Positions 1 through 5,890 of a stretch of DNA of 26,899 nt are shown one piece after another. The position numbers and the translations under genes are program-made. Source of the DNA: a virus; the IMG/VR virus record IMGVR_UViG_3300044707_000421, positions 1 to 26,899 of that record; one strand, given 5' to 3'. How positions within the stretch are numbered: position 1 is the first letter of the stretch; each line of letters starts with the position of its first letter. The notes beneath the pieces are model-generated. The model worked only from the letters and a program-made list of their open reading frames with translations, was not told the DNA's origin and did not search any database.

Positions 1-1
1 T

Positions 2-1090
2 CCGCTCGGCACCGATGGCTCCACCCCGCTGGCCGATGCTGCGAACTTCCGGCGCTACGGCATCGTGGTGGGCTACAACGGCGGCAACACCTCGCGCGTG
101 AGCGTGACGGGCAACGTCGTGCGTGATGTGGCCTACAGCGGCATCTACATCCAGGCCGCCTCGCTGCCTGCTGGCGATGTCAACGTGACGGGCAACAACG
201 TCACGCGCTGCGGCTTCGGCACGACGTACCCGTCAGACGCATCGCTGCGGTCGGGCATCCTGCTCATCGGGGGCGGCGGGGATACGGTGACCGGGAACGT
301 TGTCAACGACTGCGAGACGACCGGCATCAAGATCGCACCGAACTTCACCTACACCTACGCCGACCAGCCGCGCCAGGTGGTGGCAAACAACGTCGTGCGC
401 CGCACGCTGGGCAGCGGCATCCTGTTCACGAACAAGCCGCACGGCTACCTCATCACGGGCAACCGAGTCATCAACAGCACCGTATACAACATCTACTACG
501 AGACGACCACCTCTGATGGCGGGAACTGCCACTTCGTCGGCAACCACATCGACAGCGATGGCGCGGTGACGGGTGGCTTCGTGATCGACAACACGAACGG
601 CGGGACGCCTTGCGCCATCGTCGGGAACAAGATCAACGGCTTCGACAACACCACGAACAACGAATTCAACTCGGGCATCTGGTTCAAGGGCAAGGTACAC
701 ATCACGGACAACGTGATCACCAAGTTCCATCGCGGCGTCAACTGCGCCGACACGCTGGCCCGCGTCGTGGATCGTCAGTGCTCGGGCAACACGATCACGA
801 ACTGCGTGTTCGGCGTGAACTCGGCGGGCGCAGGGCCGTGGGTCGTGAGCGACAACCGCTTCGACACCGTGACCACGCATGTGAACGGGTCTGCATACCA
901 AGGCGTGCTGCTGGTCGGCCAGGGTCTGCCGGGCACCATTCACACGCAGGCCAACGCCGCGCCGACCACGGGAACTTGGGCAGTCGGTGACCATGTGATC
1001 CGGCAGAATCAAACAGTCGGCTCCGCAAAGGGTTGGTTCTGCACCGTCGCCGGCACCTCTGGCACCTGGGTCAGCGAGGGGAACCTGTGA
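2..1090 (+). CDS. Tail spike / tail fibre protein, right-handed beta-helix (5' partial)
   Basis: The reading frame is open from base 2, so the start lies before the window; at least 362 residues are present. The protein consists of short repeating units rich in the pattern V-x-G-N-x-V/I (VSVTGNVVRD, VNVTGNNVTR, DTVTGNVVND, YLITGNRVIN, VHITDNVITK), the signature of parallel beta-helix (pectate-lyase-like) rungs, which in tail spikes bind or cleave surface polysaccharide. The last 50 residues (TGTWAVGDHVIRQN then WFCTVAGTSGTW) resemble a small C-terminal domain common at the ends of phage fibres. It lies directly upstream of, and overlaps by one base with, the lysis genes, a usual late-operon order. 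The receptor and any enzymatic activity cannot be read from the sequence. Confidence 0.85.
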   Translation, partial: PLGTDGSTPLADAANFRRYGIVVGYNGGNTSRVSVTGNVVRDVAYSGIYIQAASLPAGDVNVTGNNVTRCGFGTTYPSDASLRSGILLIGGGGDTVTGNVVNDCETTGIKIAPNFTYTYADQPRQVVANNVVRRTLGSGILFTNKPHGYLITGNRVINSTVYNIYYETTTSDGGNCHFVGNHIDSDGAVTGGFVIDNTNGGTPCAIVGNKINGFDNTTNNEFNSGIWFKGKVHITDNVITKFHRGVNCADTLARVVDRQCSGNTITNCVFGVNSAGAGPWVVSDNRFDTVTTHVNGSAYQGVLLVGQGLPGTIHTQANAAPTTGTWAVGDHVIRQNQTVGSAKGWFCTVAGTSGTWVSEGNL

Positions 1091-1335
1091 TGCCGCGCGA
1101 CAAGCTGCTGCACCTGGGCCTGGGCGTCGTGTGGCTGTTCGCCGCCGCAACGAGCTACTGGGTGCTGCTGCTATGGGGCGTCGGGCCGTTCCTGGCCTAC
1201 AACACGACCGTCTTCGGCCTGCTGTACGAGGCCAACCAAGCGATCCGTAAAGAGGGCCAGCCCGAACTGCTGGACGCCGTTGCAACCGCTGCGCCTGGCT
1301 GGCTGGCGTGGCTCGCCCTGGAGGCCATGAAGTGA
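1090..1335 (+). CDS. Small membrane protein of the lysis cassette
   Basis: This 81-residue protein starts at an ATG that shares one base with the TGA of the tail-spike gene. It opens with PRDKLLHLGLG and runs into a long hydrophobic stretch (residues about 8-40, probably one or two membrane helices), then a polar segment containing YEANQAIR and a closing hydrophobic patch with DAVATAAPG. The pattern K-x2-H-x3-G near the N-terminus with D-A-V-A-T-x2-G near the C-terminus is familiar from small membrane proteins found in phage lysis regions. A holin or accessory lysis role is inferred from position between spike and endolysin; the exact function is unknown. Confidence 0.7.
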   Translation: MPRDKLLHLGLGVVWLFAAATSYWVLLLWGVGPFLAYNTTVFGLLYEANQAIRKEGQPELLDAVATAAPGWLAWLALEAMK

Positions 1336-1538
1336 ACGACATTGACCCCGTGAAGTTCGGCCTGCTGATCGGGCAGGTGCGAGCGCTTGAGTCTCAGGTC
1401 GAGGATCTGCAGAAGGACATGAAGGCGCTGCTGGAGCTCGCCAACCAAGGCAAGGGCGGCTTCTGGATGGGCATGACCATCGCGTCGATCTTCGGCGGCG
1501 TGGTGTCGTGGCTGGCCTCGCACATGGGTGGCAAATGA
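1332..1538 (+). CDS. Holin-like protein with coiled coil and one C-terminal membrane helix
   Basis: This 68-residue protein starts with GTG inside the preceding stop codon (GTGA overlap). Residues 10-40 form a heptad-rich segment (VRALESQVEDLQKDMKAL), a likely coiled coil, followed by a glycine-rich turn and one hydrophobic helix (FWMGMTIASIFGGVVSWLA). A coiled coil in front of a single C-terminal anchor is the layout of XhlA/hemolysin-type lysis accessory proteins and of several small phage proteins of unknown function. Placement immediately before the endolysin supports a lysis role. It could act as an antiholin or as partner of the three-helix protein at 1987; this cannot be told from the sequence. 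Confidence 0.7.
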   Translation: MNDIDPVKFGLLIGQVRALESQVEDLQKDMKALLELANQGKGGFWMGMTIASIFGGVVSWLASHMGGK

Positions 1539-1990
1539 TGACGTTCGCCCTGAGCCAGCGCAGCCTGAACAACCTGACAGGCGTGCAGCCGGCGCTGGTC
1601 GCTGTCGTCAAGCGGGCCATCCAGATCACGAAGGTGGACTTCGGCGTCATCGAGGGTGTTCGCACGCAGATGCGCCAGCAGGAGCTGGTGAACTCAGGCG
1701 CATCGCAAACGATGAACTCGCGCCATCTGACCGGCCACGCTGTCGATCTGATGGCCTACATCGGTGACCGGGCGTCGTGGGAACTGAACCTCTACGACGA
1801 CATCGCGGATGCTATGAAGGCCGCAGCCATCGAACTCGACACGCCCATCAAGTGGGGCGCGGCCTGGACGGTGCAGGATATCCGCAAGTGGCACGGCACG
1901 ATGGCGTCTGCCATGAACTCCTACATTGACGAGCGGCGCAAGGCGGGGCGTCGTCCGTTCATCGACGGCCCGCATTTCGAGCTACCATGA
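1535..1990 (+). CDS. Endolysin, M15-family zinc peptidase
   Basis: A 151-residue protein with the M15 metallopeptidase signature: SRHLTGHAVD at residues 62-71 matches S-x-H-x2-G-x-A-x-D, giving zinc ligands His64 and Asp71, and GPHFEL near the C-terminus supplies the third ligand His147. Family members cut peptide cross-links of peptidoglycan (D-Ala-D-Ala carboxypeptidase or L-Ala-D-Glu type) and serve many Gram-negative phages as endolysin. There is no signal peptide or wall-binding domain, so export would depend on holins, which flank it. Start: ATG at 1535 overlaps the previous stop; the very next codon is also ATG and could be used. Substrate specificity is not determined. Confidence 0.9.
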   Translation: MMTFALSQRSLNNLTGVQPALVAVVKRAIQITKVDFGVIEGVRTQMRQQELVNSGASQTMNSRHLTGHAVDLMAYIGDRASWELNLYDDIADAMKAAAIELDTPIKWGAAWTVQDIRKWHGTMASAMNSYIDERRKAGRRPFIDGPHFELP

Positions 1991-2388
1991 ACCCACTGAT
2001 CCTCGGCCCTCTCTTTGAGATGGGCAAGACGCTGCTTGACCGCTTCGTGCCAGACCCCGAGAAGAAGCGCGAGGCTGAGGCCGAGTTCCTGCGCATGGCG
2101 GCCGAGGGTGAACTCAAGCAGGTGATTGCGCAGCTCGAGATCAACGCCCGCGAGGCCACGCACGCAAGCGTGTTCGTCGCCGGCTGGCGGCCGGCGTTCG
2201 GGTGGTGTGGAGCGCTGGGGTTCCTCTACGCCACCATCGGCCAGCCGCTGCTGGCCTGGGGCGCTGCGATCAAGGGCTGGCCTGCGCCGCCTGCTTTGAA
2301 CCTCGATCTGCTGTGGGTCGTGGTTACCGGCCTGCTGGGGATCGGGGGCCTGCGCACGTTTGAGAAGACGAAGGGCGTGACGAAGTAG
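1987..2388 (+). CDS. Holin, three-transmembrane (GTA holin-3TM-like)
   Basis: This 133-residue protein begins in an ATGA overlap with the endolysin. Its first half is polar and charged (PDPEKKREAEAEFLRMA, then a helix ending in NAREATHAS); the second half has hydrophobic helices around residues 60-95 (VAGWRPAFGWCGALGFLYA, then a glycine/alanine-rich helix) and 106-126 (LDLLWVVVTGLLGIGGL). The phrase GWRPxFGW after an amphipathic charged helix is characteristic of the 3TM holin family found in phages and gene transfer agents. It would form the membrane lesion that releases the endolysin. It is the last gene of the late operon seen here and ends one base from a convergent gene. Confidence 0.85.
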   Translation: MNPLILGPLFEMGKTLLDRFVPDPEKKREAEAEFLRMAAEGELKQVIAQLEINAREATHASVFVAGWRPAFGWCGALGFLYATIGQPLLAWGAAIKGWPAPPALNLDLLWVVVTGLLGIGGLRTFEKTKGVTK

Positions 2389-2389
2389 G

Positions 2390-2581
2390 CTAGTGCCTCT
2401 CCTGCGGCAACCCCCGCAGCAGTTCCCGATACGCCACCAGCGCGCAGGTGACATCCTGCTGGCTGAAGTCGAGCAGCATCTGCAGGCGCTTGATCTCGGC
2501 GTCCTGCTCGCGCAGGCGCTCCTGCGAGTCGCGGGCGAACATGACGAGCGACTCTTTGCTCCAACTGTCGAAGTCGGCCAT
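2390..2581 (-). CDS. Hypothetical 63-residue protein, last gene of the early operon
   Basis: I do not recognise a function. The protein is mostly helical and charged (SLVMFARDSQERLREQDAEI, then RLQMLLDFSQQ), consistent with a short coiled coil, and has one cysteine. Start: ATG at 2581 shares one base with the TGA of the gene before it; longer in-frame extensions upstream encode low-complexity Arg/His-rich sequence typical of a wrong frame. Its TAG stop is one base away from the TAG of the convergent holin gene, with no obvious terminator between the two operons. Confidence 0.65.
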   Translation of the reverse strand: MADFDSWSKESLVMFARDSQERLREQDAEIKRLQMLLDFSQQDVTCALVAYRELLRGLPQERH

Positions 2582-2766
2582 CACAAGTTCCCCATCACCA
2601 GCAGCACCACGATGCACAGAGCGCAGATCGCGGTCACGGCCCGCAGGACATCGGTGGCGACGACCTTGAGCATGTCGTGCTCGGGCTCGTCGGGGATGCC
2701 GACTTCGGTGGCCGCTTCGGCCGCTTCGGGGTGGCGACCTTGCTGGTCGCAGCCTTTGGGAATCAT
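2581..2766 (-). CDS. Hypothetical 61-residue protein with one C-terminal membrane helix
   Basis: The N-terminal 40 residues are polar and acidic (EAAEAATEVGIPDEPEHDM); the C-terminus is a single hydrophobic helix (VLRAVTAICALCIVVLLVMG) ending almost at the stop. This suggests a tail-anchored inner-membrane protein facing the cytoplasm. Start ATG at 2766 lies in an ATGA overlap with the preceding gene. No family recognised. Such small membrane proteins in early phage operons are sometimes superinfection-exclusion or host-takeover factors, but nothing in the sequence shows that here. Confidence 0.65.
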   Translation of the reverse strand: MIPKGCDQQGRHPEAAEAATEVGIPDEPEHDMLKVVATDVLRAVTAICALCIVVLLVMGNL

Positions 2767-2984
2767 GTCTTCTCTCCTTCCGCCAATGCGATTGCGATGC
2801 AGGCGTTTTGCATAGCCAGTCCATATGTGCGCAAGTCCGGCGCAGCGGTTATGGCCTTCAGCGCCCCCAGCAGTTCTGGCGCAGCGGCGGCGAGTTTCCA
2901 ATCCTGCTCTGTGACAGGCCCGTCCAAATCCCAATCGCTGCTACCGACATAGACGGCCTTCCACGGCCCAGGTGTGTAACTCAT
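2763..2984 (-). CDS. Small phage protein of the TPGPW / AAPELL / AEGE type (copy 1)
   Basis: A 73-residue protein that starts SYTPGPWKAVYV, has the middle segment KLAAAAPELLGALKAI and ends in AIALAEGEKT. This three-part layout recurs in the protein at 4578-4850, and its C-terminal part recurs in the proteins at 4847-5242 and 5239-5478, so the operon carries a family of related genes. Proteins of this kind are very common in phages of Gram-negative bacteria and have no established function. ATG at 2984 overlaps the previous stop by four bases. Confidence 0.75.
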   Translation of the reverse strand: MSYTPGPWKAVYVGSSDWDLDGPVTEQDWKLAAAAPELLGALKAITAAPDLRTYGLAMQNACIAIALAEGEKT

Positions 2985-3223
2985 ACAGCCTCCTTGAACA
3001 ATTTCGCCTCTGGCCCGCACGGCCCATCCGGCAGCCTGGCGTCGATACAGTACCCTGACCCGTGCGCGCCGCCTTGGCGCAGCATCGTGCAGCGCAGGAT
3101 CGTCTCGCCTTCGTAGGGCCGGGTCAATAGGGCATTCCCGCAGCGTTGGCACTGCTCGCGCTGCTGCCACCACAGGGCCGTTGCCGGGTGGACTCGCAGG
3201 AACTCAGAACGAAGGGTTGCCAT
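2981..3223 (-). CDS. Hypothetical zinc-finger-like protein, 80 residues
   Basis: The protein contains four cysteines in two pairs or half-pairs: CQRC at residues 25-28, then Cys45 (ILRC) and Cys59 (GSGYC), a spacing compatible with one structural zinc site. The C-terminus is GPCGPEAKLFKEAV. Start chosen at ATG 3223 with GAAGAG just upstream; an in-frame ATG three codons earlier (3232) is possible. It overlaps the 3' end of the preceding gene by 20 bases. Function unknown; small zinc-binding proteins in early phage operons often bind nucleic acid or host proteins (inference only). Confidence 0.65.
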   Translation of the reverse strand: MATLRSEFLRVHPATALWWQQREQCQRCGNALLTRPYEGETILRCTMLRQGGAHGSGYCIDARLPDGPCGPEAKLFKEAV

Positions 3224-3614
3224 ACTCTTCATCCTCGTCTGGAAGCTGGATGCCGTGGCGGGCGAGGCGGTCGGCGGCTTGGGCGCGGATGGCGGCGGCA
3301 TAGTGACCTCCAGGCCGTATTTCTCCAAGCCAATCCCAGGCCCTCGACGGGTCGTCCTCACACACCCGCGCACACGCCTCGCGCTCCTCCTGCCGAGCCT
3401 GCTCGGCCATGGCGCAGAACTGCGAGGTCCGCTGGCCCTGGGCGCATTGACGCCAGCCGTCAGCGATCATGCGGTTGCGCTCGGCTGCGGCACCGGCCTC
3501 GTAGGCCAGCTTGAAGAAGCGTTCCAAACGATCCTCGATTGAAGTCGTGTGTACTTCGGGCCAGTTCCAACCAGCCACCAGCGCCATGCGGATGATGTCG
3601 TCTCTACTCAGCAT
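3204..3614 (-). CDS. Hypothetical phage protein, 136 residues
   Basis: The protein begins LSRDDIIRMALVAGW, contains a helical segment with FFKLAYEAGAAAERNR, the phrase EEREACARVCEDD and an AAAIRAQ helix. The combination of an EREACA-x-V-C-E motif and a following AAAIR segment is widespread in small early-region phage proteins, mostly as their C-terminal half, with no known activity. The end is acidic (LPDEDEEYGNPSF). ATG 3614 overlaps the preceding stop by seven bases. Confidence 0.7.
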   Translation of the reverse strand: MLSRDDIIRMALVAGWNWPEVHTTSIEDRLERFFKLAYEAGAAAERNRMIADGWRQCAQGQRTSQFCAMAEQARQEEREACARVCEDDPSRAWDWLGEIRPGGHYAAAIRAQAADRLARHGIQLPDEDEEYGNPSF

Positions 3615-3838
3615 GTGACCCTCATTTCAGGCCAAGGCTTGCACGGGCAAGTCATGTTGGTCGGCGCGTTGCCGCGTCCACAGGCGGGGCAGAGCCAGCC
3701 GGTTGGAGTGATGCCGATTGGGGTTGGCGCAGGGGTGATGGTCAGTGTTGGGCACCACGAAAGGTGCGACCCGGCAAACGCTCCGCAGGCGATGCAGTGC
3801 CTCGGGGGCTGGGCTGCGGTTGTGGGGGTGTCGGTCAT
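3608..3838 (-). CDS. Hypothetical double zinc-ribbon protein, 76 residues
   Basis: Two cysteine clusters are visible: CIACGAFAGSHLSWC near the N-terminus (C-x2-C ... C) and CPACGRGNAPTNMTCPC towards the C-terminus (C-x2-C-x9-C-x-C), separated by a Pro/Thr-rich linker. This is the layout of two small zinc ribbons joined by a flexible linker, a fold used for nucleic-acid or protein binding. No specific family recognised. Start ATG 3838 forms an ATGA overlap with the tiny gene upstream. Confidence 0.7.
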   Translation of the reverse strand: MTDTPTTAAQPPRHCIACGAFAGSHLSWCPTLTITPAPTPIGITPTGWLCPACGRGNAPTNMTCPCKPWPEMRVTC

Positions 3839-4005
3839 GTTCTACCCTTCCCGTCCACAAACTTGTCGATGGCGGCGGCTTCGTGCTCGTCGCACAGCCT
3901 CATACCCACCGAGAACCCCGAGACGATCTCGTTCCACACGTACCCCACCACGAGTGCTGGGTAGCCGAACAGCTCCATCACTAGCATGTGAACCACGTAC
4001 TTCAT
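3835..4005 (-). CDS. Hypothetical 56-residue protein
   Basis: A short gene that exactly fills the space between its neighbours: its ATG at 4005 lies in an ATGA overlap with the upstream gene, and its TGA in an ATGA overlap with the downstream one. The first half is hydrophobic (YVVHMLVMELFGYPALVVGY), possibly a membrane or core helix; the second half contains MRLCDEHEAAAIDKFVDGK. No function recognised. Perfect coupling on both sides is the main evidence that it is a real gene despite its length. Confidence 0.65.
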   Translation of the reverse strand: MKYVVHMLVMELFGYPALVVGYVWNEIVSGFSVGMRLCDEHEAAAIDKFVDGKGRT

Positions 4006-4283
4006 GTCTTGCTCCTTCCAATCTCAGCCGCAGCCCTGACGATTGCGCGGCGGGTGGCGGCGTAGGGGTCGTCTGAGTTGTCAAGCGAAAGACGACCGTC
4101 GCAATCACGTGCCGCGCCAATGGTCACTATCAAGTCCAACTTCACCGCCAGCCGCAGCGCATCCCCGTCGTCGGTGAGGGGGTTCCATTCCTTGTCTGGC
4201 CCATTCCATGTACTTTCCATCCACCATTGGCTTCCACGCCCCGCCGCTTTCGCAGCGAGTTCTAGTAACTCTCGGTCGCTCAT
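4002..4283 (-). CDS. Phage ABA-sandwich domain protein (DUF2591-like)
   Basis: A 93-residue protein starting SDRELLELAAKAAG, with WNPLTDDGDALRLAVKL in the middle and AATRRAIVRAAAEIGR near the C-terminus. The D-D-G-D-A-L-R-L-A-V phrase followed by a C-terminal AATRRAIVRAA helix is characteristic of the phage ABA-sandwich/DUF2591 family, common in early regions of phages of Proteobacteria. The biochemical role of the family is not established. Both ends are coupled to neighbours by ATGA overlaps. Confidence 0.8.
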   Translation of the reverse strand: MSDRELLELAAKAAGRGSQWWMESTWNGPDKEWNPLTDDGDALRLAVKLDLIVTIGAARDCDGRLSLDNSDDPYAATRRAIVRAAAEIGRSKT

Positions 4284-4375
4284 GGCTTGCTCCTCTCTTT
4301 GAGCATGGAGCGGGCCACGGCATACACATACACCGCATCCATTTCCGGGGTGAACTTTGGTGTGTGCTTGTTCAT
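4280..4375 (-). CDS. Very small hypothetical protein, 31 residues
   Basis: The predicted peptide begins NKHTPKFTPEMDAVYVYAVA and ends with a basic tail (RSMLKERSKP). The gene is recognised because it is linked to both neighbours by ATGA overlaps and keeps the operon free of gaps. Its opening resembles the SKHTPITLT start of the next upstream gene, so the two may share a leader or ancestry. Function unknown; alternatively the overlaps are kept only for translational coupling. Confidence 0.5.
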   Translation of the reverse strand: MNKHTPKFTPEMDAVYVYAVARSMLKERSKP

Positions 4376-4581
4376 TTGCGAACCTCCGTCGTCATCGTGG
4401 TCGGAGTGGCCTTCGACACGCGATACCGCTCGCGGCGCACAGGGTGTCCGGGCCTGCGCAGCAGCCAGTGCAGCGCACGACGCCACCAGCGCGTGTCGCG
4501 GGCGGAGACCGTGATCCAGTCGCCAACCTCCACGCCGTGTCCTGTCGCGGTGGTAAGCGTGATCGGTGTGTGCTTGCTCAT
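4372..4581 (-). CDS. Hypothetical basic protein, 69 residues
   Basis: The protein reads SKHTPITLTTATGHGVEVGD, then WITVSARDTRWWRRALHWLL and an arginine-rich stretch before a Thr-rich end. The GVEVGDWITV phrase looks like a small beta-barrel strand pair, and the WWRRALHWLL segment like an amphipathic basic helix. A nucleic-acid-binding role is conceivable but unproven. Start ATG 4581 and stop are both within ATGA overlaps. Confidence 0.65.
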   Translation of the reverse strand: MSKHTPITLTTATGHGVEVGDWITVSARDTRWWRRALHWLLRRPGHPVRRERYRVSKATPTTMTTEVRK

Positions 4582-4850
4582 GTCTTCTCTCCTTCCGCTT
4601 TGGCGATGGCGGCGCGGGCCTTCTCATGCAGATGCGGTACAACATCGCAGTGCAGACCATCGCTGAGAATTGCCTTCAACGCCTCCAGCAGTTCCGGCGC
4701 AGCGGCGATCAGGCTGGCTGACTCCTTCGTATACCCCCAGTCTTCGTAATCGAAAAGGATTTCAGGCCCGTCAACGCGGTACATGAACTTCCCACTAGAA
4801 CTTTTTCGTGGCCGATCAGAGATTTCCCACGGCCCCGGTGTGTGCCTCAT
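4578..4850 (-). CDS. Small phage protein of the TPGPW / AAPELL / AEGE type (copy 2)
   Basis: A 90-residue protein with the complete layout of the family: RHTPGPWEISDR at the N-terminus, ASLIAAAPELLEALKAIL in the middle and ARAAIAKAEGEKT at the end. Compared with the copy at 2763-2984 it has a longer central loop (YRVDGPEILFDYEDWGY). The family is abundant in phages of Gram-negative bacteria without known function. The start at ATG 4850 overlaps the previous stop; the upstream in-frame extension is Arg-rich and looks non-coding. Confidence 0.8.
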   Translation of the reverse strand: MRHTPGPWEISDRPRKSSSGKFMYRVDGPEILFDYEDWGYTKESASLIAAAPELLEALKAILSDGLHCDVVPHLHEKARAAIAKAEGEKT

Positions 4851-5242
4851 TTCGGTTCTCCTTCCGCCCGTGCGATGGCGGCGCGGGCCGCTTGCAGCGG
4901 CACATTGGTTTCGTGGCCCCAAGGCTCTGCGTAGTAGTAAATCGGGTAGACCTTGCGGAACTCTTTTTCCAAGTTCTTCAACGCCTCCAGCAGTTCCGGA
5001 TACAGCGCAGCGCGGCGAGCGGCTTCATCCTTGGCGGCTTGGGCTTCCTTGCTCGCAAGCTGTCGCGCCGCAAACTCCCTGTTCCACTCGGCGCTCCGAG
5101 CCTCCCGCTTCGCCCACACGGTGGGCGGGTGATGCGTCTTGCAGTACCACTTCCCAAGGTGTTCGTACTTGGCGTTGCGGTCGCAGGCGTATTGCGCAAA
5201 GACACTTCCGACCATGCGGCAGCACTTGTGTTGCTCGGTCAT
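4847..5242 (-). CDS. Hypothetical protein: N-terminal zinc-finger-like part plus AEGE-type tail
   Basis: A 131-residue protein that seems to be a fusion. Residues 1-40 contain cysteines and histidines (EQHKCCRMVG, then CDRNAKYEHLGKWYCKTHHP), compatible with a zinc site; residues 45-80 are a long charged helix (EAQAAKDEAARRA); residues 80-131 carry the operon's recurrent module (YPELLEALKNLEKEF ... AARAAIARAEGEPK). Thus the C-terminal module seen in copies at 2763, 4578 and 5239 is here attached to a different N-terminus. Function unknown. ATGA overlaps on both sides. Confidence 0.7.
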   Translation of the reverse strand: MTEQHKCCRMVGSVFAQYACDRNAKYEHLGKWYCKTHHPPTVWAKREARSAEWNREFAARQLASKEAQAAKDEAARRAALYPELLEALKNLEKEFRKVYPIYYYAEPWGHETNVPLQAARAAIARAEGEPK

Positions 5243-5478
5243 TTCGCTTCTCCTTCTGCTTTGGCGATGGCGGCGCGGGCGTACAACCCCATGCCTTCCC
5301 GTGTGCTTCCAGAATCCTGCGCGGCTAGGCTGATGCAGTGCAGTGCGTTCAACAGTTCCCCGTTCAGGCCATGCAAACGGCGCAGTTCGGCGGCGGCAAT
5401 ATCAGCGAAATCGTTGGCGTCTTCAAGCGGCGATGCCAGCGCATCAGCCAGCCGCAGGGCTTCGGGTTGTTTATTCAT
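5239..5478 (-). CDS. Small phage protein with AEGE-type tail (copy 4)
   Basis: A 79-residue protein: N-terminal NKQPEALRLADALASPLEDA, central AAAELRRLHGLNGELLNALH, and C-terminal YARAAIAKAEGEAK. It shares the C-terminal segment with the proteins at 2763, 4578 and 4847 but has a different front part, of the LADxLE type often found next to ELRRL helices in phage proteins. It has its own ribosome-binding site (AAGGAG about five bases before ATG 5478), unlike most neighbours which rely on overlap; this is the first gene downstream of the proposed cassette insertion. Confidence 0.75.
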   Translation of the reverse strand: MNKQPEALRLADALASPLEDANDFADIAAAELRRLHGLNGELLNALHCISLAAQDSGSTREGMGLYARAAIAKAEGEAK

Positions 5479-5523
5479 GTGTTCTCCTTGGTGTTGTGTG
5501 CCGCCAGTGCGGCCTATTTCACG

Positions 5524-5808
5524 TTAGGCCACAGCTTCATTCGTGGCGCCTTCCTCTTCCTCGGGCGGCGGCGGCTCCATGCCGTGCGGGCAATAGCGCA
5601 CGCAGTCAGCGTGCCCAGGCCCGCCCGGCTCGCCATAGTCGTACTCGCCGGTCTTCAGGTCCACGTACACCGCCTGTGAGCAGTTGTCCCAATCCAGCGG
5701 GCAGCGTCGGCCACCCTCGCTCTGCCACAGTCTCGCGCCGTGGCTCACCTGGCCTTCAGTGCCCGCCAGTTGCATTGCGGCATTTATCAGGTCGTTCAGT
5801 GCTTGCAT
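5524..5808 (-). CDS. Hypothetical cysteine-rich protein (94 residues) inside the putative cassette
   Basis: The protein starts QALNDLINAAMQLAGTEG, then LWQSEGGRRCPLDWDNCSQA, the segment VYVDLKTGEYDYGEPGGPGH and CVRYCPHGMEPPPPEEEEG. Four cysteines (CPLDWDNC and CVRYC) could bind metal. It has an upstream AGGAG near 5818 and ATG at 5808, leaving 93 bases to the preceding gene and 45 to the next one, unlike the rest of the operon. Its orientation matches the phage operon, so it can be expressed from the phage promoter. I know no function; the sequence style is also compatible with an ordinary small phage protein. Confidence 0.65.
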   Translation of the reverse strand: MQALNDLINAAMQLAGTEGQVSHGARLWQSEGGRRCPLDWDNCSQAVYVDLKTGEYDYGEPGGPGHADCVRYCPHGMEPPPPEEEEGATNEAVA

Positions 5809-5890
5809 GCTTTGCTCCTATCGCTTCGGAAACGGTGGCCTAACTGGTCGCTCAAGCGGACCGCCTTCGGCGGCCCGCTTAGCTCCAACG
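5524..5890. mobile_element. Putative integron gene cassette (367 bp) inserted in the phage operon
   Basis: The right end is the attC-like site at 5838-5896, whose cleavage point would be G5890^TTCGGC. The left end is G5523^TTAGGC (5523-5529), a perfect GTTRRRY core. If the segment 5524-5890 is circularised, its core becomes GTTAGGC, the exact complement of the attC outer box GCCTAAC at 5838-5844, as expected of a true cassette; the TTCGGC now following position 5890 would be host sequence at the insertion point. It contains one complete gene (5808-5524, minus strand) whose TAA stop uses the terminal TTA. The segment sits at the one place where the otherwise gapless chain of overlapping genes is interrupted. 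Odd point: the gene runs opposite to the usual orientation relative to attC. No integrase gene is in the window. Confidence 0.6.

Noticed and set aside
1-1090. Diversity-generating retroelement target at the tail-spike end
   Set aside because: No reverse transcriptase gene and no second copy of the C-terminal coding sequence were found in the window.
5479-5529. A second complete attC at the left end of the cassette
   Set aside because: A GCCTA/TAGGC hairpin and a GCCGC/GCGGC hairpin are present, but no inner boxes with an extra base and no second outer box; only the GTTAGGC core is convincing.
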